Counted from the stretch's first letter, positions 18,084-26,787 are shown. The stretch is 64,000 nt of DNA from Nocardioides jiangxiensis (GCF_030580915.1 NZ_JAUQTA010000002.1:62001-126000); one strand, 5' to 3'. Notes: a model not told the origin generated them from the letters alone. Translations and numbers: made by a program.

Positions 18084-19295
18084 TCAGAGACGCTCGAGGA
18101 TCATCGCCATGCCCTGGCCGCCGCCGACGCACATGGTGATGACGCCGGTGGACTTGTCGTGCCAGTTGAGCGAGTTGATCAGGGTGTTCTGCAGGCGGGC
18201 GCCGGTCATGCCGAACGGGTGACCGACCGCGATCGCACCGCCGTTGACGTTGAGGCGGTCGATGTCGATGCCCAGGTCCTGGTACGACGGCACGACCTGC
18301 GCGGCGAACGCCTCGTTGATCTCCCAGAGGTCGATGTCGTTGACGCTCATGCCGGCGATGCGGAGCGCGTTGCGCGACGCCTCGACCGGGCCGAGGCCCA
18401 TGATCTCGGGGGAGAGGCCGGAGACGCCGGTGGAGACGACGCGGGCGAGCGGGGTCAGGCCGAGCTCGGCGGCCTTCGTGTCGGACATGATGACGACCGC
18501 AGCGGCGCCGTCGTTGAGCGGGCACGAGTTGCCGGCGGTGTTGACGCCGTTCTCGCGGAAGACCGGCTTGAGGCCGGCCATCGCCTCGTAGGTGACGCCC
18601 GCGCGCGGGCCGTCGTCGGTGGAGACGACGGTGCCGTCGGGCAGGGTGATCGGGGTGATCTCGCGGGCCCAGAAGCCGTCGTTGATCGCCTTCTCGGCGA
18701 GGTTCTGCGAACGGGTCGCGAACTCGTCGAGCTCCTGGCGCTTGAGGCCACGGAGGGTGGCGACGTTCTCGGCGGTCTGGCCCATGGTGATGTAGGCGTC
18801 CGGGATCTGGCCGTCCTCGCGCGGGTCGTGCCACTTCTCGTTGGAGATCGAGGTGGCGACGGTGCGCTCGATGGCGTCCTTGAAGAGCGGGTTCTCGGTG
18901 CCCGGGGCGTCGGTCATGCCCGCGCCGAAGCGGGAGACGGCCTCGACGCCGGCCGAGACGATGATGTCGGCCTCGCCGGCCTTGATCGCGTGCAGCGCCA
19001 TGCGGGTGGTCTGCACGGACGAGGCGCAGTAGCGGGTCACGGTGGTGCCGGGGACGGTGTCCAGGCCGAGGAGCGTGTTGACGACCTTCGCCATGTTCCA
19101 GCCGGCCTCGCCGCCCGGCAGGCCGCAGCCGAGGTGCAGGTCGTCGATCAGCGTCGGGTCCAGCGACGGGACCTTGTCGAGGGCTGCCTTGATCGCGAAC
19201 GCCGCCAGGTCGTCGGGACGCATGTCCTTCAGCGAGCCCTTGAAGGCCCGGCCGATCGGCGTGCGCGCGGTGGAAACGATGACTGCCTCGGGCAT
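18084..19295 (-). CDS. Acetyl-CoA C-acyltransferase (thiolase)
   Basis: 403 residues. Thiolase fold with nucleophile Cys90 (RYCASSVQ), NEAFAAQ, GGAIAVGHPFGMTGAR (catalytic His) and the second Cys in CVGGGQGMAM. It condenses two acyl-CoAs or, in beta-oxidation, cleaves 3-ketoacyl-CoA. The length and ending fit acetyl-CoA acetyltransferase/FadA-type enzymes. Start ATG 19295 has AAGGAGTCCTC upstream and a TAGGCT -10 candidate on the minus strand at 19349-19354. A marR gene follows, and a thioesterase diverges, so the cluster handles acyl-CoA. Confidence 0.93.
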   Translation of the reverse strand: MPEAVIVSTARTPIGRAFKGSLKDMRPDDLAAFAIKAALDKVPSLDPTLIDDLHLGCGLPGGEAGWNMAKVVNTLLGLDTVPGTTVTRYCASSVQTTRMALHAIKAGEADIIVSAGVEAVSRFGAGMTDAPGTENPLFKDAIERTVATSISNEKWHDPREDGQIPDAYITMGQTAENVATLRGLKRQELDEFATRSQNLAEKAINDGFWAREITPITLPDGTVVSTDDGPRAGVTYEAMAGLKPVFRENGVNTAGNSCPLNDGAAAVVIMSDTKAAELGLTPLARVVSTGVSGLSPEIMGLGPVEASRNALRIAGMSVNDIDLWEINEAFAAQVVPSYQDLGIDIDRLNVNGGAIAVGHPFGMTGARLQNTLINSLNWHDKSTGVITMCVGGGQGMAMILERL

Positions 19296-19382
19296 GAGGA
19301 CTCCTTCGATGCGTAGGGGACGGACCCCGGCGGGCGGGGCCGCCGTTCAGCCTATCGGCCGGCGTCTGGCAGCATCACCGGC

Positions 19383-20246
19383 GTGCGACACACGTATGAG
19401 TGCCAGCTGCGCTGGGCGGACATGGACCTGCTCGGTCACGTGAACAACGTGACCTACCTGGACTACCTCCAGGAGGCACGCATCGAGATGCTGCTCAAGC
19501 ACACCTCGGGGCAGCGTCTCCTCGCGCTCGCCGAGGGCGCGCAGGTGATCCACCACTCCGTGCAGTACGCCGCTCCGCTCACCTTCCGCCTCGCGCCGGT
19601 GAAGATCGACACCTGGGTGGTCAGCGCCGACGAGGACTCCTTCGTCCTCGGCCACGAGATCTACGACGACCACACCGGCGAGCGGGTCACCTACCTGCGG
19701 GCGCGCAGCACCCTCGCGCCGTACGCCTTCGACGAGGACCGGCGCCGGCGCGTGACGGCGTCGGAGCTGGAGACCCTCGCGTCGTTCCTCGGGGAGGACC
19801 CGATCGGGGAGCCGGCCGGCTTCTCCGAACCGCGCCCTGTCGAGAACGGCGACTACGAGCTGCGCGTCCGGTTCTCCGACCTCGATGCGTTCGGGGTCGT
19901 CGACGAGGTGCAGCACTTCGAGTTCTTCCAGGAAGCGCGGATCTCCTACATCGGCCGCATGCAGGGCTCCTCCGCGGTCGACTTCCGGAAGACGCCGATG
20001 GTCATCGCGCAGATGGACGTCGCCTACGAGCGGCCGATGCGGTTCCAGCTCACGCCGTACCGGGTGCGCTCGTGGGTCTCCAAGGTCGGTGGCTCGAGCT
20101 TCGTCATCGAGTCCGAGCTCTTCGACGACGAGGGCACGACCTACTCGCGGGCCCGCGTGGTGCTGGTGACCTTCGACGCGCGCACCCAGAAGGCGGCGCC
20201 GGCTCCGGAGGAGCTGAGGCAGCTGCTGCTCGCCCAGCTGCCCTGA
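19383..20246 (+). CDS. Acyl-CoA thioesterase with two hot-dog domains
   Basis: 287 residues made of two tandem 4HBT hot-dog domains (about 1-130 and 155-287). Domain 1 begins RWADMDLLGHVNNVTYLDYLQEARIEML, with the Asp and GHVNN typical of active 4HBT enzymes. Domain 2 begins RFSDLDAFGVVDEVQHFEFFQEARI, keeping the Asp but replacing GHVNN by GVVDE, so this copy may be structural. Such tandem proteins hydrolyse acyl-CoA to free acid and CoA. GTG 19383 is the start. Its stop abuts the stop of the converging globin gene with no base between (TGA/TCA at 20244-20249). Confidence 0.85.
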   Translation: MRHTYECQLRWADMDLLGHVNNVTYLDYLQEARIEMLLKHTSGQRLLALAEGAQVIHHSVQYAAPLTFRLAPVKIDTWVVSADEDSFVLGHEIYDDHTGERVTYLRARSTLAPYAFDEDRRRRVTASELETLASFLGEDPIGEPAGFSEPRPVENGDYELRVRFSDLDAFGVVDEVQHFEFFQEARISYIGRMQGSSAVDFRKTPMVIAQMDVAYERPMRFQLTPYRVRSWVSKVGGSSFVIESELFDDEGTTYSRARVVLVTFDARTQKAAPAPEELRQLLLAQLP

Positions 20247-20630
20247 TCAGACCTCGGTGTTGATCATGAACTGGGCGGCGTGCTGCACGTAGTCCCAGAA
20301 CCGCGCATCCTGCTCGGGCGTGAGCGCGACGTCGTCGAGCGCGGCGCGGAAGTGTCGCAGCCAGTGGTCGGCGGCCTTCTGGTCGACCACGAACGGCGCG
20401 TGGCGCATCCGCAGGCGCGGGTGGCCGCGGAGCTCGCTGTAGGTGCCCGGGCCGCCCCAGTACTGGGACAGGAAGAGCGTGAACCGCTCGCGCGCGGGGC
20501 CGAGGTCCTCCTCGGGGTACATCGGGCGGAGGACCGGGTCCTCGGCAACGCCTTCGTAGAAGCGGTCGACGATGCGACGCATCGTGTCGATGCCGCCGAT
20601 CTCGTCGTAGAAGGTCCTCACACGGGCCAT
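20247..20630 (-). CDS. glbO: Group II truncated haemoglobin (TrHbO)
   Basis: 127 residues. Two-over-two globin: FYDEIGGIDTMRRIVDRFYEGVAEDP, then the group II signature PMYPEEDLGPARERFTLFLSQYWGGPGTYSELRGHPRLRMRHAPF, which includes the distal Tyr region and proximal His in HPRLRMRH. These small haem proteins bind O2 and CO tightly and are thought to aid oxidase function or detoxify peroxide and NO. The divergent neighbour is an OsmC-like peroxidase, in keeping with an oxidative-stress role. Confidence 0.93.
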   Translation of the reverse strand: MARVRTFYDEIGGIDTMRRIVDRFYEGVAEDPVLRPMYPEEDLGPARERFTLFLSQYWGGPGTYSELRGHPRLRMRHAPFVVDQKAADHWLRHFRAALDDVALTPEQDARFWDYVQHAAQFMINTEV

Positions 20631-20711
20631 TCTGCCAAGTCGGCCGCGACGCGCTCACCCCGGCCGTGGAAGGATCGACACACCGACCCCGAACCACCTG
20701 AGGAGATCCCC

Positions 20712-21143
20712 ATGGCCACCACCCGCACCGCAGCCACCCACTGGGAGGGCGGGCTGCTCGACGGCGCTGGCTCCACGACGTTCCAGTCCTCCGGCATCGG
20801 CACCTTCGGTGTCTCCTGGCCCTCGCGCTCCGAGGAGCCCAACGGCCTGACCAGCCCGGAGGAGCTCATCGCCGCCGCGCACACCGCGTGCTTCTCGATG
20901 GCGTTCTCGAGCGGCCTGGCCAAGAACGGCACCCCGCCGACCGCGCTCGACACCTCCGCCGAGGTCGACTTCGTGCCCGGCACCGGCATCACCGAGATCC
21001 GCCTGACCGTGGTCGGCGACGTCCCGGGCCTCGACGAGGCGCAGTTCGTCGAGCTGGCCGAGGCCGCCAAGGCCGGCTGCCCCGTCTCGCAGGCGCTCGC
21101 CGCCGTCCCGAGCATCACCCTGAAGGCCTCGCTCTCCGCCTGA
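20712..21143 (+). CDS. OsmC family peroxiredoxin
   Basis: 143 residues. OsmC/Ohr fold with both active cysteines: HTACFSMAFSS and GCPVSQALA. These enzymes reduce organic hydroperoxides using a Cys pair in which the first Cys attacks the peroxide. The start MATTRTAATHWEGGLLDGAG is typical of OsmC itself rather than Ohr. GAGGAGATCC lies just upstream of ATG. The gene ends 7 bases before palindromic repeat locus A. Confidence 0.93.
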   Translation: MATTRTAATHWEGGLLDGAGSTTFQSSGIGTFGVSWPSRSEEPNGLTSPEELIAAAHTACFSMAFSSGLAKNGTPPTALDTSAEVDFVPGTGITEIRLTVVGDVPGLDEAQFVELAEAAKAGCPVSQALAAVPSITLKASLSA

Positions 21144-21148
21144 CCTTC

Positions 21149-21248
21149 GCCGAGACGGGCCTTGTGCCGCGCCGAGACGGGCCTTGTGCCTGAGCTGTCC
21201 ACAGGGCGCTCGGCACGGGCCCCGTCTCGGCACGGGCCCCGTCTCGGC
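21149..21248. repeat. Palindromic repeat family, locus A
   Basis: Two forward copies of CGAGACGGGCCTTGTGCC (21151-21168 and 21173-21190, period 22) face two inverted copies of GGCACGGGCCCCGTCTCG (21212-21229 and 21229-21246, period 17) across a centre containing CTGTCCACAG. The whole can form a long cruciform or RNA hairpin. It fills the gap between convergent osmC and the APC permease, so it may act as the terminator for both. The same family recurs at 24992, 26788 and 53051. Confidence 0.9.
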
Positions 21249-21255
21249 GGGCGCG

Positions 21256-23163
21256 TCAGCCGGCGTGCACGTGGGGGCGGCGCGTGGGGTCGGGCTCGGC
21301 GCGACGTACGACCTCGCGGGTGACGGGTGCGACCTCGCCGACGCCGAAGAGCAGGAAGCGGGCCAGGTTGACCAACGGGTTGCCCTCGGTCCACTCCAGG
21401 TAGAGGTGCGGCCGTACGCCGGTGCGGTCACGGATGTCGAGCAGGACGGCGGCGAGCGCGTTGGGCACCGTCGCGGCCTCGACCGTCAGCACGCGGAAGG
21501 CGTCGTGCAGGGCCTCGCCGTGCACCTCGATCCGGCTCTCGAAGTCGGAGTAGTCCTTGACCGTCACCTCGAGGAAGACGATGTCGCCGGGGTGCTGGAT
21601 GTCGTTGTCCTCGACGATCTGCTGCATCTTCGCGACGTAGGCCTCACGGCCGCGGTCGACCGGTTCGTGCGCCACCAGCCGGATCGAGCGCCGTGCGGCG
21701 TCGCGCAGGAACATCTCCGCGCGGCCGTCGTAGGTGATCTCCGTGGCCCGCAGCTCCAGCGCCCGGCGGACGCGCGAGGCGAGCGAGACCAGGACGATCG
21801 CGGCGATGAAGCAGCCACCGATCTTCACGCCGTCGGGGCGCTCGCGGACGTTGTCGAAGAGCGTGTACGCCAGCACGAGGGCGATCACGCCATAGGCCAC
21901 GGTCAGCTTGCGCTGGCCCGCCTTCCGGGCGGCGAGCATCACCGCGCACGCCGCCGACACCATGAGCACGAGTACGCCGGTGGCGTACGCGCCGCCCTGG
22001 GCGTCCACGTCGGCGTCGAAGATCCAGGTGATCAGGAAGCCGACGGCCGTCAGGATCACCACGAGCGGTCGGGTAGCGCCGGCCCACTCGGGGGACATGC
22101 CGTAGCGCGGCAGGTAGCGGGGGACGAGGTTCAGCATGCCGGCCATCGCGGACGCTCCGGCGAACCACAGGATCGCGATCGTCGAGGCGTCGTACGCCGT
22201 GCCGAAGGCGTCGCCGAGGTAGAGGTGGGCCAGGTAGGCCAGAGCGCGCCCGGACGCCTCTCCGCCGTCCTGGAACTTCTCGGCCGGGATCAGCAGGGTG
22301 GTCACCAGCGAGCTGGTGACCAGGTAGCCGCTCATCACCAGGGCAGCCGTGGTGAGCAGCTTCTTGGTGTTGCGGATCCGGGTCGCGGGCTTCGCTGCGT
22401 CGTCATCGGTGGCGCCGTCGACGTGGCTCATCACGGCGACGCCGGTCTCGAAGCCGGACATACCGAGGGCGAGCTTGGGGTAGACGAGCAGGGAGACGCC
22501 GACCATCGTCCAGATCGAGCCGTGCTCGGCGGTGAGGCCGGAGGTCCAGTCGGTCACCACGTGGCCGTGCGTGGCGATCCGCCACAGCCCGTATCCGATC
22601 ACCACGGCGTTGAGCGCGAGGTAGGTGACCACGAGGGCCACCGCCACGCCGATCGCCTCCTTGAAGCCCTTCAGGAACACCGCGCCCAGCAGCGCCACGA
22701 GGAAGAGTGTGATCCACATCTGGCCCTCGTGAAGGAACGTCGGCACGTGGGGGTTCTCGACGACGTGGGCCGCCGCGTCGGCAGCGGAGAGGGTGATCGT
22801 GATGATGAAGTCGGTGAGCGCGAACCCGAGGAGCGCGAGCACGAAGAGCTTGCCGCGCCAGAACGGCAGCAGGCGCTCGAGCATCGCGATCGACCCCTGC
22901 CCGTGCGGGCTCTCCTCAGCGACGCGTCGGTAGATCGGCAGCGCGCCGAGCAGGGTGAGCAGCACGAGGACGACCGTCGCCATCGGGCTGAGCAGGCCTG
23001 CTGCCAGGAAGGCGATCCCGGGCTGGTAGCCGAGGGTCGAGAAGTAGTCGACCCCGGTCAGGCACATCACCTTCCACCAGGGGGAGGTCGACTCGTGGTG
23101 ATCGGTGTCCGGGCGAGCAGGGACGGCGAGCTGCTGTGCGGTGAAGGTCACCTTTGCAGTCAA
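21256..23163 (-). CDS. APC superfamily permease, probably ion (K+) or amino-acid transporter
   Basis: 635 residues: about twelve membrane helices in the first 430 residues, then a soluble C-terminal domain of about 190 residues. The core starts [28 protein letters not shown], an APC-fold unwound helix 1. The large C-terminal domain resembles the layout of the KUP/KimA potassium importers, whose tail holds the regulatory domain. It is transcribed divergently from a KdpD-like sensor and KdpE-like regulator, which supports K+ or osmotic duty; substrate is inference. ATG 23163 sits 68 bases from the sensor's start with shared control DNA between. Confidence 0.75.
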   Translation of the reverse strand: MTAKVTFTAQQLAVPARPDTDHHESTSPWWKVMCLTGVDYFSTLGYQPGIAFLAAGLLSPMATVVLVLLTLLGALPIYRRVAEESPHGQGSIAMLERLLPFWRGKLFVLALLGFALTDFIITITLSAADAAAHVVENPHVPTFLHEGQMWITLFLVALLGAVFLKGFKEAIGVAVALVVTYLALNAVVIGYGLWRIATHGHVVTDWTSGLTAEHGSIWTMVGVSLLVYPKLALGMSGFETGVAVMSHVDGATDDDAAKPATRIRNTKKLLTTAALVMSGYLVTSSLVTTLLIPAEKFQDGGEASGRALAYLAHLYLGDAFGTAYDASTIAILWFAGASAMAGMLNLVPRYLPRYGMSPEWAGATRPLVVILTAVGFLITWIFDADVDAQGGAYATGVLVLMVSAACAVMLAARKAGQRKLTVAYGVIALVLAYTLFDNVRERPDGVKIGGCFIAAIVLVSLASRVRRALELRATEITYDGRAEMFLRDAARRSIRLVAHEPVDRGREAYVAKMQQIVEDNDIQHPGDIVFLEVTVKDYSDFESRIEVHGEALHDAFRVLTVEAATVPNALAAVLLDIRDRTGVRPHLYLEWTEGNPLVNLARFLLFGVGEVAPVTREVVRRAEPDPTRRPHVHAG

Positions 23164-23190
23164 GGCCCGGACGACGCGGCCGTCGGCGGT

Positions 23191-23209
23191 CCTAACGCAT
23201 CCCTAACGC
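23191..23209. promoter_or_regulatory. Direct repeat, candidate response-regulator box
   Basis: CCTAACGC occurs at 23191-23198 and again at 23202-23209, an 11-bp repeat, the spacing at which OmpR/PhoB-type dimers bind half-sites on one DNA face. It lies between the divergent permease and kinase genes. A link to the neighbouring KdpE-like protein is inference. Confidence 0.5.
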
Positions 23210-23230
23210 CGCCCGCGTCACACTGGTCCG

Positions 23231-24319
23231 GTGATCCGACCAGGGAGCGTGAGCGTGAGACGTCGCCGCGGCGGCTGGCTGGTCGCCTGCGCCGCGCTGC
23301 CCGCGCTCACAGCGGGTCTGGTGCCGGTGCGTGGTCGGCTCGACCTCGCCGGAGACATGCTCGGGTTCCTGCTGGTGACCGTCGTCGTGGCGCTGGTCGG
23401 CGGGCTCTGGCCGGCGCTCGCCACGGCCGTCGTCGCCTCGCTGCTGCTCAACTACTTCTTCACGCCGCCGCTGCACACCTGGACCATCAGCGACCCGGGC
23501 AACCTCGGCAGCCTGATGGCCTTCCTCCTCGTCGCCGCCCTGGTCAGCGGGGCGGTGGACGTGGCTGCCCGGCGTACGCAGCAGGTGGCCGAGGCCGCGG
23601 CCGAGGTGGAGCTCCACGCTGCGGCTGCCCGCCTGCGCACCTCGCTGCTCGTCGCCGTCGGTCACGACCTGCGCAGCCCTCTCGCGGTGGCGAAGGCCGG
23701 TGTCTCGGGCGCTCGCGTGAGCGACGCGCTCAGCGACGCCGACCGTGCGGAGCTCCTCGCCGCCGCCGACGGTGCCCTGGATCGGCTCGCGGGGCTCATG
23801 GACACCTTGCTCGACCTCAGCCGCGTGCAGACCGGCGCCCTCGCCGTACGCCGGATGCCGGTCGTCGTCGCGGACGTCGTGGCTGCCGCCCTGGACGACC
23901 TCGCGGTCTCGCCCCGCGGCGTTCTCCTCGACGTGCCGGACGACGTGCCGGCTGCGCTCGCCGACGCCGGCCTGCTGGAGCGGGTGCTCGTCAACCTCGT
24001 CGCGAACGCCCAGCGGCACGCGGCCGGGGAGATCCCGCCGACGATCGTCGTGCGCGCCGTCGGCGACCGGCTCCGGATCGCCGTCGCCGATCGCGGTCCC
24101 GGCATCGCGGCCGCCGATCGCGAGCGTGTCTTCCAGCCGTTCCAGCGCCTCGGCGACACCTCCTCGCAGGGCCTCGGTCTCGGCCTCGCCCTGGTACGCG
24201 GGCTCACCGAGGCGATGGGCGGCCAGGTGCACCTCGAGGAGACCGCGCTCGGAGGAGCGACCGTGGTCGTCACCCTGGACGCCGAAGCTGCCCCGGCCGG
24301 CAGCGGAGACGTCGCATGA
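23231..24319 (+). CDS. KdpD-like sensor histidine kinase, short form
   Basis: 362 residues. It starts directly with the membrane part: three to four helices and the DUF4118 motif LLLNYFFTPPLHTWTI found in KdpD. The KdpD N-terminal ATP/USP regions (about 500 residues) are absent. Dimerisation box His145 (VAVGHDLRSPLA), N box NLVANAQRHA, G1 DRGPGI, F box FQPFQR and G2 GLGLGLAL are complete, so autokinase activity is expected. Start GTG 23231; its stop overlaps the regulator gene. With no kdpFABC nearby it may control the divergent permease. Confidence 0.88.
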   Translation: MIRPGSVSVRRRRGGWLVACAALPALTAGLVPVRGRLDLAGDMLGFLLVTVVVALVGGLWPALATAVVASLLLNYFFTPPLHTWTISDPGNLGSLMAFLLVAALVSGAVDVAARRTQQVAEAAAEVELHAAAARLRTSLLVAVGHDLRSPLAVAKAGVSGARVSDALSDADRAELLAAADGALDRLAGLMDTLLDLSRVQTGALAVRRMPVVVADVVAAALDDLAVSPRGVLLDVPDDVPAALADAGLLERVLVNLVANAQRHAAGEIPPTIVVRAVGDRLRIAVADRGPGIAAADRERVFQPFQRLGDTSSQGLGLGLALVRGLTEAMGGQVHLEETALGGATVVVTLDAEAAPAGSGDVA

Positions 24320-24990
24320 CGCGCGTCCTCGTCGTCGACGACGAGCCCGACTTCCGGCGGGCGCTGGCCCTCACCCTCCGCAGCCACGGGTACACGGTGG
24401 TGACCGCCGCAGATGGGGAGGAGGCACTACGTATGGCTGCCGAGGCTCCGCCCGACCTCGTCGTCCTCGACCTCGGTCTGCCCGTGCTGGACGGCGTCGG
24501 GGTGCTGACCCGCCTTCGCGCGTGGTCGGCCGTGCCGGTGCTGGTGCTGTCCGGGCGCTCGGACAGCGCGGACAAGGTCGACGCGCTCGACGCCGGTGCC
24601 GACGACTACGTCACGAAGCCGTTCGGCATCGACGAGCTCCTCGCCCGCTTGCGGGTGATGGCGCGGCGTGCGCCGGCCGAGGAGGAGCCCGCGGTGGTCG
24701 AGCTCCAGGCCGCGCGGATCGAGCCCGCTGCCCGACGGGTGACCCTCGGTGCGGAGGAGGTCCGGCTCACCCCGACCGAGTGGCACCTGCTCGACGTCTT
24801 CCTCCGCAACCCCGGGCGCCTGCTCAGCCAGCGCGAGCTCCTCGCCGAGGTCTGGGGTCCCGGCTACGAGTCCGCGCAGGGCAACCTGCGGCTCTACATG
24901 GCACAGCTGCGCCGCAAGCTCGAGGCCGACCCGTCACGGCCGGTGCACTTCGTCAACGAGCCCGGCCTGGGCTACCGCTTCCAGCCCTAG
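24316..24990 (+). CDS. KdpE-like OmpR-family response regulator
   Basis: 224 residues: receiver with acidic pair Asp8-Asp9, phospho-acceptor Asp52 (LVVLDLGLPVLDG) and Lys101 (YVTKPFG); then a winged-helix OmpR domain with LTPTEWHLLDVFLRNPGRLLSQRELLAEVWG and the ending NEPGLGYRF, very like KdpE. It overlaps the kinase stop (ATGA). Its likely DNA target includes the divergent promoter with the CCTAACGC direct repeat. The gene ends 3 bases before palindromic repeat locus B. Confidence 0.92.
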   Translation: MTRVLVVDDEPDFRRALALTLRSHGYTVVTAADGEEALRMAAEAPPDLVVLDLGLPVLDGVGVLTRLRAWSAVPVLVLSGRSDSADKVDALDAGADDYVTKPFGIDELLARLRVMARRAPAEEEPAVVELQAARIEPAARRVTLGAEEVRLTPTEWHLLDVFLRNPGRLLSQRELLAEVWGPGYESAQGNLRLYMAQLRRKLEADPSRPVHFVNEPGLGYRFQP

Positions 24991-24991
24991 C

Positions 24992-25090
24992 GCCGAGACG
25001 GGCCTTGTGCCGCGCCGAGACGGGCCTTGTGCCTGAGCTGTCCACAGGGGCTCGGCACGAGGCCCGTCTCGGCACAGGCCCCGTCTCGGC
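24992..25090. repeat. Palindromic repeat family, locus B
   Basis: Same architecture as locus A: CGAGACGGGCCTTGTGCC at 24994-25011 and 25016-25033 (period 22), a centre with CTGTCCACAG, then inverted GGCACGAGGCCCGTCTCG at 25054-25071 and GGCACAGGCCCCGTCTCG at 25071-25088 (period 17). It fills the convergent gap between the kdpE-like gene and the MscS gene. The forward halves and the start of the centre are identical to locus A, whereas the inverted halves have diverged at a few positions. Confidence 0.9.
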
Positions 25091-25105
25091 GTTCGTGGGA
25101 AGGGG

Positions 25106-26053
25106 TCAGGACGTGGGCGGCGGCCCGAACGGCCGCGCCCCGAGGTGCGGCATGACGATGCCTTCGATGTCGAAGCGGGCCTTGATCCGCTCACGCATGG
25201 CGCGGGCGACGCGTGCCTTCTCGCCGGGGGCGGTCTTCAGGGTGACCCGCACGGTCACGACGTCGCCGGCCAGCGCCTCGACGCCCCAGACCTCCGGCTC
25301 CTCGATCACAGCGCCGACGAACATGGGGTCCTCCCACACCTCGTGCGCCACGGAACGCAGCACGCTGCGGACGTGGTCGAGGTCGGCGTCGTAGCCCACG
25401 GGTACGTCGAGCACGGTGCGTGCCCAGCTCTGGCTCATGTTGCCGACCCGCAGGATCTCGCCGTTGCGGACGTACCAGACCGTGCCGTGCACGTCGCGCA
25501 GCCGGGTGACCCGCAGTCCGACGGCCTCGATCGTCCCGGTCGCGGTGCCGAGGTCGACGGAGTCGCCGACGCCGTACTGGTCCTCGAAGATCATGAACAT
25601 GCCCGAGATGTAGTCCTTGACGAGGCTCTGGGCGCCGAAGCCGATGGCGAGTCCGACGACGCCGGCACTGGCGATGATCGGCCCGATCGAGTAGCCGAGC
25701 TCGTCGATCACCATCAGCGAGACCACGAAGACGATCACCGTGGTCGCGATGCTGAGCACGAGCGAACCCATCGTCCGGGCCCGGACCTGACGCCGTTCGT
25801 TGAGCGGGCCGCTCGCGATCCGGGCGATCATCCGCGCGATCAGGCGCGCGGCGAGCCACCGGATCGCGAGGCCGCCGACCACGAGGACGAGGATCGAGAG
25901 GGGCCGTCCGACGAGCACGGTGGCGAGGTCGGAGACCGTCTCGTTGTGCGTCAGGCGCCAGGCGAGGTCGCAGGAGATGCCGTCGTTGGTCCCGCACGGG
26001 GAGGCGGCGTCGGCGAGGTGGATCGGGCTGACCAGGGTGGTGCTGAACGACAT
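25106..26053 (-). CDS. MscS family mechanosensitive ion channel
   Basis: 315 residues. An N-terminal extracellular segment, three membrane helices (about 45-67, 98-118, 124-146) and the pore-lining signature GLAIGFGAQSLVKDYISGMFMIFEDQYGVGDSV, followed by the beta domain TGTIEAVGLRVTRLRDVHGTVWYVRNGEI and the C-terminal alpha/beta domain. It opens on membrane tension to release solutes after hypo-osmotic shock. The Kdp-like system lies on the other side of repeat locus B; both fit osmotic control. Confidence 0.92.
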   Translation of the reverse strand: MSFSTTLVSPIHLADAASPCGTNDGISCDLAWRLTHNETVSDLATVLVGRPLSILVLVVGGLAIRWLAARLIARMIARIASGPLNERRQVRARTMGSLVLSIATTVIVFVVSLMVIDELGYSIGPIIASAGVVGLAIGFGAQSLVKDYISGMFMIFEDQYGVGDSVDLGTATGTIEAVGLRVTRLRDVHGTVWYVRNGEILRVGNMSQSWARTVLDVPVGYDADLDHVRSVLRSVAHEVWEDPMFVGAVIEEPEVWGVEALAGDVVTVRVTLKTAPGEKARVARAMRERIKARFDIEGIVMPHLGARPFGPPPTS

Positions 26054-26100
26054 GGGGACGAGGCTACGGGCACGACTCACGTGCGCACGCCCGGGCCCGA

Positions 26101-26106
26101 TATGCT
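26101..26106 (+). promoter_or_regulatory. -10 box for the small membrane protein/DUF5130 pair
   Basis: TATGCT ends 7 bases before GTG 26114, giving a leaderless message and deciding that start over ATG 26102, which overlaps the box. Confidence 0.5.
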
Positions 26107-26113
26107 GATCCGC

Positions 26114-26386
26114 GTGAACATCCTGACCCTTCCGCTCGTGGTCCCGCAGGGCTGGGCCGAGCACACCGACGTCGACGGTCTCCGTGCGCTGCTGGTCTTC
26201 ATCGGCTACCCGGTGGGCCTCTTCGCCCTGATCGTCCTGCTGGTCCTCCTGCCGCGCCTGGTCAGGGGCGGCTCCGCCGCTGGCACCGAGAGCGAGTGGT
26301 TCGGCGGCCCGCGCAAGTCGGGTGACGAGCTGGCTGCTCCCGACGGCGAGGACTCGAAGGCAGGCGGCGCCGGTGCCCGCTGGTGA
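26114..26386 (+). CDS. Small single-helix membrane protein
   Basis: 90 residues with one membrane helix (about 28-48, LLVFIGYPVGLFALIVLLVLLP) and a polar C-terminal tail rich in Gly, Ser and Asp including SEWFGGPRKSGDE. I cannot assign a function. Small proteins with this tail occur next to DUF5130 genes in other actinobacteria as I recall. Its last 14 bases overlap the start of the DUF5130 gene, so they are co-expressed. Confidence 0.65.
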   Translation: MNILTLPLVVPQGWAEHTDVDGLRALLVFIGYPVGLFALIVLLVLLPRLVRGGSAAGTESEWFGGPRKSGDELAAPDGEDSKAGGAGARW

Positions 26387-26735
26387 CGCCTTCACCCGTG
26401 AGCAGCGCCTGAGCATCGCCGAGGCGATCCGGAAGGCGGAGCTCCGCTCCCGGATGGAGATCACGGCGTACGTCGGGCCCGCCGAGGGCGACCCGCGTTC
26501 GTTCGCGACCCAGCTGCACAACACCCTGGCGGCACCGAGCCGCTCGCTGGTGATCATGGTCGACCCGGCGCAGCGCGCGCTCGAGATCGTGACCGGCGGA
26601 TGGGTGCGTGAGCGGCTCAGTGACGAGCAGGTGCAGCTCACCGCGCTCGAGATGCAGCTCGCGTTCTCCGAGGGAGACCTGGCCGGCGGCCTGGTCCGCG
26701 GCATCGGCTCGCTCGCCGACCGCGCCACTGCCTGA
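26373..26735 (+). CDS. DUF5130/TPM-like domain protein
   Basis: 120 residues. ITAYVGPAEGDPRSFATQLHNTL, VIMVDPAQRALEIVTGGWVRERLSDEQVQLTALEM and FSEGDLAGGLVRGIGSLAD have the TPM/DUF5130 pattern, in which an acidic loop may bind calcium. Function not established. In actinobacteria the family often sits beside aminopeptidase N, as it does here in convergent orientation. GTG 26373 is the furthest upstream plausible start, overlapping the membrane protein gene. A strong terminator (26751-26783) follows. Confidence 0.7.
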   Translation: MPAGDAFTREQRLSIAEAIRKAELRSRMEITAYVGPAEGDPRSFATQLHNTLAAPSRSLVIMVDPAQRALEIVTGGWVRERLSDEQVQLTALEMQLAFSEGDLAGGLVRGIGSLADRATA

Positions 26736-26750
26736 CACAGCACGTACGAC

Positions 26751-26783
26751 GAAGGGCCCCGACCGTCACGGTCGGGGCCCTTC
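26751..26783. terminator. Terminator after DUF5130 gene
   Basis: A perfect 15-bp stem (26751-26765 with 26769-26783) with a 3-base loop, starting GAAGGGCCCC. It stands directly before palindromic repeat locus C, so this gene pair has both a classical hairpin and the repeat array. Confidence 0.85.
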
Positions 26784-26787
26784 GTGC

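Noticed and set aside
24316-24990. Complete kdp potassium ATPase operon
   Set aside because: Only the sensor and regulator are present; no KdpF, KdpA, KdpB or KdpC sequence is in the window.
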